A DNA stretch of 64,000 nucleotides from Diphasiastrum complanatum (taxonomy: Eukaryota > Streptophyta > Lycopodiopsida > Lycopodiales > Lycopodiaceae): the NCBI GenBank assembly GCA_029204225.1, contig CM055105.1, positions 16,499,353 to 16,563,352 of the forward strand. Reading direction: 5' to 3'. The translations under genes were made by a program, and so were the position numbers. The notes below the pieces were generated by a model. It saw nothing but the letters and a program-made list of their open reading frames with translations, did not search any database and was not told the DNA's origin. This document shows, in pieces, positions 1 through 11,834 of this stretch (position 1 is its first letter; each line of letters starts with the position of its first letter).

Positions 1-520
1 ACTTTTTCTGCTACCTTCTCAGCCCACTTGTAATTTTGAGTGGGATCGTCCACGGTGATGGTCAAAGAGAAGAGGTCGCTCGGTGGGATGCGATCTTGGC
101 AATATGCACCTCAACCATGGTGACGAGGAGTTCTGAGGCAGCCCAGAGATGGGGATCTGTGATGAGGCATATGGCATTCCCATTGTTGGTTTGGGCAATA
201 GTTTTGCCATCCTCTGTCAAAAACTTTGTAAAATACTTGGCATCATAACGGGTGCCCTTGCCATAGATCGTCTCTCCGAGATTAGGGAAGCCAATGGTCT
301 ATAGATGCTCAAGAGAGACGTTGATGATTGTATAACTGTCACTCATAGATGTAAGCTTAAAAGTCTAGAATTCATCTGAATAGGTTGAGTAGGCCGGATC
401 AGGCTCTCGCTCTGCTGGTCACGGAAGTGAGTCAGATCGTATCCAAGGTTTGTAAGGATATCCTTGGCCAGGATCAGCTGCTCAACATAATTCTTGATAC
501 AAATCATAAAAATGTCCCCT
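1..520 (-). pseudogene. Unrecognised degenerate coding-like segment
   Basis: On the minus strand, protein-like text runs across this stretch but changes frame and meets several stops. One frame covers about 520-365 and another about 305-1, where phrases such as KYFTKFLTEDGKTIAQTNNG can be read. I do not recognise the family. Its position downstream, on the same strand, of a Ty3/gypsy integrase tail (1152-1530) makes a retroelement origin likely, but no catalytic motif is visible. It may continue beyond the left edge of the window. Confidence 0.3.
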
Positions 521-1151
521 GAATAAGAGGCCTAGGGGGTTTACGGTGATGTAGAGAGAGCGAGGAATCATGGGAGACCATAGTAGCAGTGATTTTAGAT
601 TGCTCTGGTAAGTTTAAGAATTCTAGAAAATTTTGGCATGAACTCGAGAGCAGGAATCTAAGTGGAGGTCTATATATAGACTTTTTTTGTCAAGAATTTG
701 CAAATTTCTGTAAGTGATTTTTTTACGCCAAAATAGGAAAAATGTTTGACAGTGCAAAAATTTGTCTGATCAGAATTTGATGAGATCACAGAAAACTCGT
801 GGAGATTATTTTAAGCTTCAACGAATTGTCTGCGAATTCTGGTAGTGGATATTTGATGAAAAAAAACTATTTTTTTTTATTTTTAGAAAGTTTGTCTCTG
901 AAACAGAATTCGTAGAGGCTAAAAATGAATCGTGCACTGTAAAAAAGAGGTCAGGCAAATTCTATCTGAGATGGTGTGAGACAAATCTTCTGAAAATAAT
1001 GACTTTTGTGGTTTTCTCAGAGAAAGACTATTTGTATGCCTAATCTGATATTATCTTGATGGTTTGAACAAGAAAGCACATCAAAAAAATTTGTCGAAAT
1101 GGCAGACAAACTGTAAAGAAATATAAAGAAGAACAATATGAAAGAAAACAA
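521..1151. other. No gene seen; AT-rich, possibly LTR-derived
   Basis: There is no sustained reading frame on either strand. The stretch is AT-rich with short homopolymers. It lies between two minus-strand retroelement fragments and may be LTR or UTR sequence, but I found no paired copy to prove it. Confidence 0.4.
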
Positions 1152-1530
1152 TTAATACATATCAAGAAAAAAATAAGGTTCATTGTACTTTGTCAGTCTG
1201 CTCCCATTGACCAAAGTGTCGTGGATATCGCCTTGAAGGGTTTGGAGTTGTACATATCCAGAGGCAAAGATGTTTTTAATGACGTAAGGACCTTGGCCAA
1301 AAAATTTCAGTTTGCCTTTGAATGCCTTGGCCCGGTATAGCAGGATCTTATCTCCAACCTGGAAGTCTCTAAGTTTCAATGATCGAGCATGCCATGTTTT
1401 TTGTCGACGTTTGTGGACTTGTTGAGCATGGATGCTGATCCGTCGTGTTTCGCATAGTTGTTCTAGATGGAACGAAATATGTTCTGTTGCTAGAATAAAA
1501 TCTGTTCTGTGATGTGTAGTCGCGTGTTTA
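1152..1530 (-). pseudogene. Ty3/gypsy integrase C-terminal fragment
   Basis: The minus-strand frame ends at a TAA at 1152-1154. It carries the typical end of a gypsy integrase: a basic stretch (RRQKTWHARSLKLRDF), then VGDKILLYRAKAFKGKL, a GPYVIKNI segment and VNGSRLTKY. In gypsy polyproteins this C-terminal part binds DNA after the DDE core. The catalytic core, reverse transcriptase and protease are absent, so this is a broken fragment. A second fragment of the same sort, with the GPY and VNGS motifs, lies at 13335-13550. Confidence 0.75.
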
Positions 1531-1611
1531 GGTTCCTGCAGGCTTCTGCACAAAAGAAAATTCAAAAGAAACAAAATTGTTCGTGACAACGAATCAAACC
1601 TGTTCGTGACA

Positions 1612-1623
1612 TGGTATCAGAGC
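1612..1623 (+). other. Primer-binding site, initiator tRNA-Met
   Basis: TGGTATCAGAGC is the standard plant LTR-retrotransposon primer-binding site, complementary to the 3' end of initiator tRNA-Met. It lies 52 bp upstream of a copia gag start, so the 3' end of a 5' LTR should lie immediately to its left (about 1611). I could not place the start of that LTR. Confidence 0.8.
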
Positions 1624-1674
1624 TCCAGATTATTACTACTAATATCTAAGTAGTGATTTTTTAGACAACATAAT

Positions 1675-2631
1675 ATGGCTACAACAATCAAGACAAGAGT
1701 AGCAATCAGTCTGGATGGCGCAAACTACAGAATCTAGAAATTCAAAATCAAAACACTTCTGAAGGGCGAAGGCATCTGGTCGGTGACCGAATTCTCAGAG
1801 GTGCAGCCTCCAAAGGAGACCCGAGGAGAGCTGAATGGATAAAAAACGATGAATGTGCAATGGCGATCATCGTTTCGTCCATTAACAAAAATCTACTCAT
1901 GCAGATTGAAGACTGCAAAAGCAGCCATGCAGCATGGGAAAGATTAAAACAGAAGTACAAAGTGAGGATTGCAGCTTCAGTGATGCATCTTCATAATCAG
2001 CTACAATCCATACGATGGGATGACACACGTTGAGAAGATCAGAATGATCTTCACTCAACTTGCTGCATCAGGATAGGAGCACCAGGTCCCAGCACCACAA
2101 CAGCTGATTTACTTCATGAAGTCTCTACCGACGTCTTATCAGCCATTGCGAATGCTCATACTGAGTCTACCAGATATGACATTTGACAAAGCAGTCAGTC
2201 TTGTCGCTGATGAGAGACAGATGAGGGACGAAGGAGAAGGAAGCAGTGATCAGGAGAAGGCCTTCTTCACGAAAGGAAAGAAGAAAAACAAAAACAAACC
2301 CAGATTCGAGAAAACGAAATCCTCGAATCAACAATTTTCTTCCTATGATCATTGTCACAAACTAGACCATACAACCAATAAATGCTGGTTCAATCCAGCA
2401 ATACCTTGCATGCACTGCAAGAAGAAGAGACACTTTGCATATGATTGCAAATTCAACCCAAAAAGAAAGAACAAAGCTGAGAAAGCTAATGTTGCAGAGT
2501 CATCCAAGGATACTGATAGAGGTGATGAAGCCTTCACAATACTTGACGAAGCTTCAACGAGCTACATTGAACAAGACTACGATGTAGTCATTGATTTAGG
2601 AGCAACATCACTTGGAACAAGAAGATCTTGA
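1675..2631 (+). pseudogene. Ty1/copia gag (UBN2-type) with zinc knuckles, broken
   Basis: This gag opens at an ATG at 1675, directly after the primer-binding site. It begins with a 'LDGANYRI' segment typical of copia gag, followed by a stop (TAG, 1735-1737) where Trp is expected. A UBN2-like core is then readable in shifted frames (AMAIIVSSINKNLLMQIEDC, SHAAWERLKQKY). The C-terminal third is open from 2116 and holds a perfect CX2CX4HX4C knuckle (CMHCKKKRHFAYDC) preceded by a second imperfect Cys/His cluster. The end, DVVIDLGATS, is the degenerate start of an aspartic protease (normally DSGAT). The rest of pol is missing. At least three lesions make it a pseudogene. Confidence 0.8.
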
Positions 2632-3519
2632 TCGACTTCAGAGAACTCGACAATAACAGAGCAGTGATTCTAGGTGATTGGAGCAGACATGATGGTTCCA
2701 TTTCATAAGAGACTCAACAACTTGTATTTGAATTGAAGAAAGAACATGTTTTACAAACTCGAGTAGGCCCCTCTTTATAGTGAGAGGAGGGCCTTGGCCT
2801 CAAAATCTTATCGGCCCATTCAAATCTAAAAAGAGTGGGCATTCCCACAACCAACTCCCTCCACCATTAGTGTTCATCAAGCAAAAAACTACAAGATACA
2901 ACAATGAAATCACTCTACCATTTACTCACTGAGCAACTCTCTTCACTCAACTCTCAATCACAAATCCATACACTATGAATTCACTCTCACCCTCTCCCAA
3001 ACATCCATTTGACAATGCACTCACTCTCATCTTCCAATTATGTTTGGCACTTAGTGGGACCCGCCACTAGAGTACTATTGGCTAAGCTTACCAAGTGGGC
3101 CCGCCTGTTACGTCCATGTCCAGTGTGAGGGATTCGGAATAATTCCTGACATGGATAGCACAGTTACTCCAATGTATAAGGTTATTAGTTATGCCTCGTC
3201 ATTTCGGGCTTGGCCAGTAATGTAATTAATAATCTTATGAGGGCCCAGACCTAAAATTGGACATAGGAGGACTTTGCATGGTGTTTGACTGCTATAATGT
3301 AAGAATAGGAGGTCAATTGCTTATTTAGGTTGCATGGGAATCCTAAGAGGAATATTGTCTCCTCATGGGAGAGAAAATATACTATGGAAACTTGCCCATC
3401 TCTCCCTATTGGATTTTCTGATCTACCTCCTCTCTTGCATTCATTCACCATGGCATGGGGGTAAAGTGGTTAGGGTATTGACTAGCCATTTCATCAAGTA
3501 TTGATAATGATGAAGATTT
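2632..3519. other. No gene seen; retroelement-derived noncoding sequence
   Basis: No reading frame here is supported by motifs on either strand. The text has the style of LTR or UTR sequence, but no second copy lies in the window to define boundaries. Confidence 0.4.
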
Positions 3520-4183
3520 GTTGGGGCCGAGATCACAAGAGAAGCCGAGTCTACCAATGACTCCAAGAAGATCAACCTGAGAGAGATCCGAGCCTAGAAG
3601 ACTCACTTACTTGGAAAAAGGCAAGGAAGTGGAGAATTCAAGCTCTCTACATGCTTTTCACACTTCCATTGAAGAACCATCAAGTGTGGAGGAAGCTCTT
3701 CAATCAAAGGATTGGATCAAAGCTATGGAGGCCGAGTATGAAGCTTTGATGCAAAATGAGACTTGGCAACTTGTAGATCCACCTAATGATGAGCATGTCA
3801 TTGGATGCAAGTGGGTCTATAGAATCAAGCTCAATAATGATGGATCAATCAACAGGTTCAAAGCAAGGCTTTGTGCTAAAGGTTATGCCCAAATCAAAGG
3901 CATAGATTATGAAGAAACCTTTGATCCCGTAGCAAAGATGGTAACCATTAGAATCCTCATTGCTATTTGTTGCTTTTATGATTGGAAAATGCTTCAACTT
4001 GATGTTTCCAATGCTTTCTTAAATGGTTGACCAATATCTTGCAAGTAATCCAATCTTCCATGCAAGCAGTAAACACATAGAGGTAGCACACCACTATGTA
4101 AGAGAAAAAGTTATGAATGGTGAGATTCTCCTTGAACATGTATCAACTTCAAATTGTTATACAGGTTTACTCACCAAGCCTCT
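3520..4183 (+). pseudogene. Copia pol relic with internal deletion (first part)
   Basis: The N-terminal part of a copia reverse transcriptase (RVT_2 type) reads through EEALQSKDWIKAMEAEYEAL, VIGCKWVYRIK, ARLCAKGYAQIKGIDYEETF and LQLDVSNAFLNG, matching the better copy at 54.3-57.2 kb. At about 4030 it jumps directly, with a frame change, to the extreme C-terminus of the polyprotein (NPIFHASSKHIEVAHHYVRE, LLTKPL). The rest of RT, including YVDD, and most of RNase H are deleted. A TGA also lies near 3575. The relic is interrupted at 4183 by the 4184-12991 element and resumes at 12992. Confidence 0.85.
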
Positions 4184-5331
4184 TGTTGGCTGATTCTATC
4201 AAATTCCCAAGATACTCGGACAGAGCAACTCAAGAGCACCTCTCACCTTAGACCGAGGAGGTCTATGAAAAGATGAGACTGATGAAGACTGAGAGCCGAG
4301 AAATACTAGTTAGTAATGACAAGTAAGAACTGTGTAAGCCTCATGGTGAATCCCGGAAGATGGAATGACCATGTAGGAACTAGTATTTCTAGGCAAATGT
4401 AATAAATGCAAGTAGACCCCTCTTAAAGAAATTAGAGTGAGCCACCTTTTGATGGTGACCTCTAGTTTGAGCATTATTGCACTCGTAATTTGTGAAATGT
4501 GGAAATTCCACTAGGATGCCACCTAAGAAGCTCTCTTGCTTATTTAAGAGACTCCCACTTTGTGTAGAGGAGCTTTTTGTGATTTGTATCAACTCCATGC
4601 TGAAATGAGAAGAGCCTTCACAAGTTTGGTGCAACCATTGAGCTCCTTGATCATGCTTGTTTCTTGAGTGATGCATTTATGATCTTGCCCTTCCCTCCTT
4701 TTGTGTGTGGTTGTGGACTGTAGAGTGGATTAGATTTGCTGCTTTTGTAGAGTGGATTAGATTTCATGTTTTCTTGTAGATTAATGTAGGAGCCAGCATT
4801 CAAGTAAACTAAATAGGTTGGATCTGTGGTGTGATTCTTGCATATCTCTGTACAATCCAGTTCTTGATGTTCTTGGGATGTCCAAGAATCAATAGACTGG
4901 TTGGTTTCTTGATTCTTGGACTTCTAATATGCTATAGATTAGTTTTTTTTTTTTTGTTTTTGTCAAGTTAGGTAGCTCAGTGTTAATGTACTCTAGGCTC
5001 TGATTTCAGTCCGTTTTAAGTGTAGGTAGCTGTAGAAATCCATTGAACGTTCATTGGTTTGCATGTTGATCTGTGAATGAGCATTCTTGGCTTGCATCCT
5101 ATGTAGAATGTAAGTGCGTTCAATAGTGACATCCCTGAGTAGTCCTCTGACAGGCAGGACAATAAAAGAAATTACTACAACGAAACTCTGTCTCTTCTGC
5201 CTAGGTTGGCATCGTAAATCAAGAAACTATCTGATGAATGCCTTTGAGCCTGGTAACAGGCAAAAACGGTTATGTAAGCAAGAAGCAGAAAGTTAAACAA
5301 CAGGTCCTCTGGAGCAGGGGATATGTCAACA
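4184..5331 (+). repeat. 5' LTR of the gag-only element
   Basis: Direct copy of 11835-12991; it starts TGTTG and ends CAACA, as LTRs do. The two copies align along their whole length with scattered substitutions and small indels, so the insertion is not very recent. Confidence 0.88.
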
Positions 5332-5333
5332 TT

Positions 5334-5345
5334 TGGCACCGTTGC
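5334..5345 (+). other. Primer-binding site resembling tRNA-Asp type
   Basis: TGGCACCGTTGC begins 2 bp after the LTR. The usual tRNA-Asp primer site of several plant gypsy lineages is TGGCGCCGTTGCC, so this is one mismatch away in the core. The tRNA assignment is from memory of that motif. Confidence 0.65.
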
Positions 5346-5689
5346 TACTTGAACCCCAATGCATACTACATCCAACAGCATAGCAACAAAGTCCACACTC
5401 AAATTACTGCACACACACTCCAATTCTTTCACCACATCTGAGTTTCCGCAACTGAACAGAGCCACTTCAATGGCTCTCTCCTCGCCCATATCCACAGGCT
5501 ATTAGAATCGCAAATTTGTTGTTCTTGCAAACACACTAACAGACCTGGATTCGATTCTACTCAAGCTCACGCTCCTCCCATTCCTCACGCTTGCAATCTC
5601 GACCGGAGCCCCAGCTTCGAATCTCAATCGACACACAATGTCCGATCTCAACCGACGGTCATCCGTTACATCCCGATCGACGATGATCT

Positions 5690-6375
5690 ATTGAAATTTC
5701 AACTGACAGTCCTGTATCAGATATCAACCAACAGCAAGCTTCAAATCTCAACCGACGGCCCTGTATCAGATTTCAGCCGACGGCAAGCTTCAGATCTCAA
5801 CCGACAGCCCTGCTTGAGATCTCAACTGACGGCAAGCTTCAGATCTCAATCGACGGCCTTGTATCAAATCTCAACAGACGGCCCTGTATCGGATCTCAAC
5901 TGACGGCAAGCTTCAGATCTTAACCGATGGCCCCGCTTCAGATCTCAACCGACGGCCTGCTTCAATTCTCAACTGACGGCCTATCTCAATTTTCAACCGA
6001 CAGCCTGTATCAAATCTCAACCGACGGAATCTACTTCAAATCTCAACCGACGCCCTCCGTTAGATCTCAACCGACACCCATCTCTCAGATCTCAACCAAT
6101 GGCCACTGTTGAATCTCAACCGACGCCCTCCGTTAGATCTCAACCGAAGCCCATCTCTCAGATCTCAACCGACGGCCACTATTAAATCTCCACCGACGCC
6201 CTCCGTTAGATCTCAACCGATGCCCATCTCTCAAATCTCAACCGACGGCCACTGTTAAATCTGAACCGACGCCCTCAGTTAAATTTCAACCAATGCGCTA
6301 CACACAGATCTCAACCGACAGTCAGTATTAGATCTCAACTGACACCCATACAATTAGATCTCAACCATCGGTCTG
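5690..6375 (+). repeat. Tandem array in retroelement leader (core ATCTCAACCGACGG)
   Basis: More than 20 imperfect copies of a roughly 28-bp unit with core ATCTCAACCGACGG run head to tail. Spacer variants (TGCTTCAG, CTGTATC, CCACTGTTA) alternate, giving a higher-order pattern. The array lies in the untranslated leader between the primer site and gag. Frames that cross it encode only a repeated peptide and are not taken as genes. Confidence 0.9.
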
Positions 6376-8187
6376 CTTCCACCAGCCCAGATCCACGCTA
6401 GATGACAGATCTTTCCAACGACGTTCCGGACTGACGGGCACGACGTACCTCAAATACACGCTTGCATCATCGATTTTTCTAACAATCTATCTATCTATCT
6501 GCAATGCCATAACGGATACATCAAACCAACTACACGAGCCTGCATATGCATTGGACCGTAACGACCGCATCCAGCTGTAACAACTGCCTTCAGCCGTAGC
6601 AATAGCCACAGCCGCTCAACGTCTATCGTCATCACCACATCCACCATAACCCACCGCACATAACTCCCCTCCCTACCTCCGCATGGAACAGCAACCAGCA
6701 CCCATTTGTCCACAGACGTAACCACCACATTCCACCACCATCTTACCCTTACCACCATCGTCACCCACCCTCCTCACATCCGCAACTAACTGCACCCATC
6801 GCACAACCATCAACCATAAAAACAAACCACCCTCCGCATTGCCCCATGAGCACCACACCACACATGACCGGCCTCCACCACCATCACAGCCCCAGACCGC
6901 AACAGCCCACAACAAATCGCAACCCACCGTATTCACCAACACACTCCCTCCACCGTCAAGATCGCAATCCAGACCATCCTTCCTTCACCCGTATTCCAAT
7001 CCCCCCATCATTACCCCATCGTAATCGCCATTCACCGCAACTCACCCTTACCACCACATTCGCACTGCACCACACACCATTACCACCACATCTAACCGAT
7101 TCCCCACCGCAACAACAGCTTTGCACCCGTCAAAGCCGCATCCAACCGCAATTACACCACCATAAGGCTACCCTCGGCCACCCGCACCACTCCACCTCCA
7201 TTTGTTTCCGCCCCACACAACCACAATCGCCCGTCTCAGCCGTAAATAGACCGCACTTGACTGCCAGAACTGCATTTGACCATCATCAGACGACCCTACG
7301 ATTCGCCCACGGCCACCTCCTCCGCCATTAACCGCACTCATCCCATTCCATTGCACCCTTGCGATGACCCTTCACCCGCAATCATTCCCACTACATCCAC
7401 ACACAAACAACCCTCTACCCAGATCCACATTCAATCGTAGACACCTGCATCCCAACCAACATTAACCTGTAATCCTATACTTCTCCCAGATCAACATCTA
7501 CGATCACCCCCTAACAACCTCACACAGCCATTGACGCAATCCACAATCCATCACTACCCTCAAACTTCAATCTCAACTGCAACCAAAACCAATTATCAGA
7601 TCTCGTTCGTAGGGGTCCCACACTTTCTTAACCGGACCACATCCACGCCAGACCATAACAACTCACTCCACATTTTTTTTTACATCCACCAACATCAATC
7701 TTCGTTTGCATCTGATACACTCTGACTTTGTTCATCTTCCATGCCTCTCCACCTATTTTAATCACACATGCACTTAACAAAAAACCAGCTCACACTCCAA
7801 TCGAACCATAGCTACCACAAATTCCCACAACCACCACCTTACGCCTACCCAAGGACCCCTCGCCCGCAAACGTTCGCTAAAACAACACTCACCCGTCTCC
7901 AACGACATCAACCGCATCCCTCCGTCCTCAACCACATTAGACCACAACCATACCACTATAATCGCAATTGTCCGCTGCATCCGCAAGTGCCCGCTCCAAC
8001 CGCAATAGACCGCTGACACCACACACGGCCGCTGACACCATTGACACCGTAATCCACCGTAGTCACCCATCTTCCTCACCTCCGCAACAGACCGCAATTC
8101 TACGGCCTACGACTACCCACGGCCACCTTCGACCGCAAAACCAAAAAAAAAAAAATACCTCAACACAGAAAAAATCACCAGCACCCA
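6376..8187 (+). other. Rest of leader: CA/C-rich, G-poor low-complexity DNA
   Basis: The + strand is strikingly rich in C and A and poor in G, with endlessly varied CCACCA and CCGCAA words. Open frames in it are composition artefacts. It looks like a degenerate extension of the tandem leader and ends at the gag ATG. Confidence 0.7.
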
Positions 8188-9912
8188 ATGGACCAACAAA
8201 ACGAGCCTCAAGTCCTAGACGATTATCCATACGAGATCCGATCCCCTGAAGCTGAACAAATCAGACGGCATAGGTTCTACCGAATGAGAGCCGAACTCCA
8301 AGAGCCATCCACAAACCCGTTCGATGGACAAGAACTTGATAGAGCCGAGTCCTCACGCGCACGACCCCATTTTTCTGGTGTTGAGCCCTCACGGGTCAGA
8401 GCCAACACTAACGGAATTTTTGCTACCCACGGAGCTCATCTTGAGAGACATACACCAAAACTAGACCTACCAAAGTTTGACGGTACTTTGGACCCTCAAA
8501 GATTTTTGCAAATCTTTGAGAATGCATGTGATGTGTATGGTGAAAAATCTCCAAATGCTATGGTCCAATTGTTTTCAATGACCATGATCGCTAAAGCACG
8601 TGATTGGTTTTTCAACCTTGATCGTGAGGAAAAGACAGACTAGTCAATTTTGAAAGAATCCTCCATCAAGCGTTTTAAGCCCTTTCGCTTGGTAGAGAGC
8701 CCTTTTGTCCAATTGAGTAACATCAAAATGACAAAAGACAAACGTGTACGAGACTATATCGAGCGTTTCAAACACCTCAAAAGTCAAGTACAACAACAGC
8801 CCTCTGAACAGATGCTCATCATCTGGTTCTTAGTCGGCCTTCCAAGATGGATTAGACGCGAGCTTAAATCCAATGATGAATACATGAGTCTAAAGTTAGC
8901 TATGTCTAATGCCATCAAGGAAGAAGACGAAGGATCAGATGTTGACGAATCTAGGGAAATAAGAGCACCACATGCTCTTGTCCATGAGTCGAAACCGATC
9001 GAGGACACTCGAGATCAGCTTTGGAAATCCCAGTTGGAGTTGCTTCATAAGCAACATCAACTACAGATGGAGAAACTCACAAATGAGTTTCAAACTACCT
9101 TGAAGTCTATCCAAAGCAGTATGTTTGGTCAGCCAAACCCTGCACAGGTACCTTACAAACGAAAAACAATATGGTGCCCACACTGCCGGGCTACGCATCC
9201 TGTTGATGCTTGTCCTTCATATCTGTCTATCCAAGCGCATACAATTTAACAATATGAAGAACACCCATCACAATCTGGAAATGCCTTGCTTTATCAAGAA
9301 TATCCATCAGAAAGTCCAAAACCATTAGCCATACAAGATGGCTATGCTGTTATACAAGGGCCATTGCACACCAGATGTTTTATCTGTGGTGAAACTGGCC
9401 ACTTCATGGTTGATTGTCCAGTGAAGACCAAGTACCATGCTGAGTGTCCTGACTGTATCAAAAAACATAGTTTCAAAGACTGCCTGAGACAACCGACCAA
9501 GATCCTACCTGCCCGTCATGTTAGTTATGAATCACAATAGGATCCTCACGACAACACAACACGAGCACCATCGCAACAAACAATTAAACTTGTTGCTCAA
9601 TCGAGAAGTTTCTTGCAAACTTCTACAACACCGCACAATACGCCAGCACCATAATGCAAAAAGACAATCTAAAATGAGTCCTTGTCGAAAGAAAGTGAAA
9701 CTGACATTCCGTCATCTGCTACAATGTCCAACCAAGAGCAACCTCCACAGGGAATTGATAGTTTTTCTCCCTTTCTACAAACTCCAATCTATTTGTCTTT
9801 CCACATGCTGATCAGATTTCCAATGTGCCAATACACAACAACTCTAGGATTCGGAAATCCATATAGAGATTCGGTTTTGAATCTCTTGTTCAAAGAGGTC
9901 CTCAAGACATAG
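8188..9912 (+). pseudogene. Retrotransposon gag polyprotein, one frame with five in-frame stops
   Basis: From the ATG at 8188 a single frame can be followed to 9912 with no frameshift. It is interrupted by stops at 8641 (TAG), 9247 (TAA), 9538 (TAG), 9652 (TAA) and 9670 (TAA). The first 350 codons match the retrotransposon gag domain: PKLDLPKFDGTLDPQRFLQI, AMVQLFSMTMIAKARDWF, RVRDYIERFKHLKSQV, FLVGLPRWIRRELK. After a charged helical linker comes a CX2CX4HX4C knuckle (CFICGETGHFMVDC) with a further CPDC...C cluster. No protease follows. The role was capsid formation and RNA packaging for the element. Every stop can be derived from CAA, CAG or TGG by one C-to-T or G-to-A change. Confidence 0.85.
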
Positions 9913-10845
9913 TACCTCACCCATACATGCATCTCACGCTATATCTTACAGCATCTATTATCCATGATGATAGATGTTCGTGTCACCAACCCTGCCTTGT
10001 TTTGACAAGGGCATATGAGAGTAAGTCACATTACTCCACAACACAAATGAAATATTACAACTATCAAGGTGACTTATCAATGTTGATGAATGCAAGTTTT
10101 GTTCAACAAGTGCTATACAGTTCTCACTCTCTGCCACATTTGTTTATTTCCTTGTCTCTCTTCACCTATTTTGTGTGATTGATTTTTGCATGAGGAATAG
10201 CTACTGCACGAGAGTCTTCTGTAGAGCATCTCCTGAACACATTTTCATTCATCTCACCATCTTCAGATTCCCTTGCATAGAAATTTAGGATTCTTGAAAA
10301 ATATGTGAAATCCATGTCACATTAGAGTTGATTCCTGCATCTCATTGCCATATTCATCTTTAATTCAAATTTAGTTAAAATTTGTTCAATATTTAGTACA
10401 GTCACATATTCAACGAGTTTCAACTACGTGTTCCACATGCAGATCCAACCTTGAACATGACCAGTTTCCAGCAACAACATCCCCACCAACAGATTTTTTG
10501 GGGGGGAGAGAGTGGATCTGCTTAGATCCACTGGAGCAGTTACGCTGCCAACAACAACACCAGCAAGATCGACAGCCAAGGTCACAAGTCATATATGAAA
10601 ACGACAAGGCTAAGAAGACAGATGGGCAATCCAAAGAGACTCAATCAGAAGAAGTACCCCAGTCGCGACGAAGATCCTTTAGAAAGGGAAACACAAACAT
10701 TGGAAAATCAGTCTCTTTCTTCAACCAACCTCTTGCCATACTTCTGCGCTCATTTTCATGCCTATCATCCACACCATCTACCGTTGTCACCACCATCCTT
10801 CCTTCTATCTGTTTGTTTATCATCTGTTTACTGTTATTCTAAGAA
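9913..10845. other. Element interior without a recognisable gene
   Basis: No conserved motif is seen. Short Gln-rich frames around 10500-10730 may be remnants of a linker between gag and the coiled-coil segment, but they cannot be joined in one frame. Confidence 0.4.
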
Positions 10846-11113
10846 AAAATTGATAGTCTTATCGAAGCAACTGATAGATCATTGCAAATGTCCTATGGAG
10901 ACCAACTGCCACCTACAATGGATGATCAGCCAAATGAAGATCTAAGAAGCAAGCAAAGCAGCTAGAAGAACTAAAGAGGAAGATCCAAGAAGCTGAGGAG
11001 GAAAGGACAAAACTTAAGCAACAGATGAGTCGGATCAACCTTGATCAAAAGAAACACTCTGGAGCAATGATAATTGAATCCCCTCTTATGAAGCCCAAAG
11101 AGATCCAAAAGTA
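10846..11113 (+). pseudogene. Coiled-coil segment downstream of gag
   Basis: Two frames joined by one single-base shift near 10945 read an acidic stretch (PTMDDQPNEDL) followed by a strong heptad-rich helix (KQLEELKRKIQEAEEERTKL, then KQQMSRINLDQKK), ending at a TAA at 11111-11113. I do not know this protein. Its place between gag and the 3' LTR is where some non-autonomous elements carry an extra frame. It could also be the tail of the gag polyprotein. Confidence 0.45.
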
Positions 11114-11820
11114 ACGGATCAAAAGAAAGAGCTACAGAAAAAAGAAAGATGAAGACAACGTGAACCTGCAAATAAAGTGAGCTCCTCACCTAGCAAGTGG
11201 TGGTCAAAGCTTGACATTGCAAGGGTCCAAGGCTGCAATTGTAGAACTATCAGTTCCTTCATCTTTCCACCAAGTCCTCATCATGTTTCCTTTCTGTTAT
11301 CAAACCGTCCATCCAAATCTGTTCTTACCACCAATTTCTTGATGATGAGTCCACCCCCTTGAGATTGATAACCAAAGTTTGTGCAACCTGCAGATCAAAG
11401 GTTTTCCTTGAGACTGGAACTTCAACTGAGAGAATAACCACGGAAACACCCAGAGGCAAATGGAGGATACAAACCTCCCAGAAGATAGAATCTGCCAAGA
11501 AACCAAAGATGAAACCGTCAATGGCAGATACAAGTGACAAAACAAAGAGACACATGGAAAGCACTCGAGCATACATGTTGTGGAGTTGCTGAGAGCTCTC
11601 CGATTTTGAGAATGTCAACCACCTATAGCAATAAGACATTTTGATCCAATTGTGGCAATTCGTGAAAAAATAGTTTTTGTGATAAAGACAGGCGACAATA
11701 AGCACTTGGTTTTATGTAAGCAAGCGAGGATCTACGCTTTTCCAAGTGATGATCGAAGATGCCAATGTGAAAGCGGAGCGACATCGTCCAATATGAGTTG
11801 CAGTGGGTCCTGCAACACAT
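11114..11820. other. 3' interior of the element, no gene assigned
   Basis: A Lys/Thr-rich open stretch at about 11359-11590 has no recognisable domain. Nothing else can be supported before the polypurine tract. Confidence 0.4.
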
Positions 11821-11834
11821 TAGGGGTGGGATGA
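11821..11834 (+). other. Polypurine tract
   Basis: A purine-rich run (AGGGGTGGGATGA) abuts the TGTTGG start of the 3' LTR, where plus-strand DNA synthesis of an LTR element is primed. Confidence 0.7.

Noticed and set aside
4966-5010. tRNA-like internal promoter word (TAGCTCAGTG)
   Set aside because: No B-box, no cloverleaf, and the site lies within an LTR whose other copy has lost the word.
6495-8249. Several overlapping His/Pro/Thr-rich or Val/Trp-rich frames on both strands
   Set aside because: Direct products of the C/A-rich, G-poor leader sequence of the gag-only element; no motif, no consistent frame.
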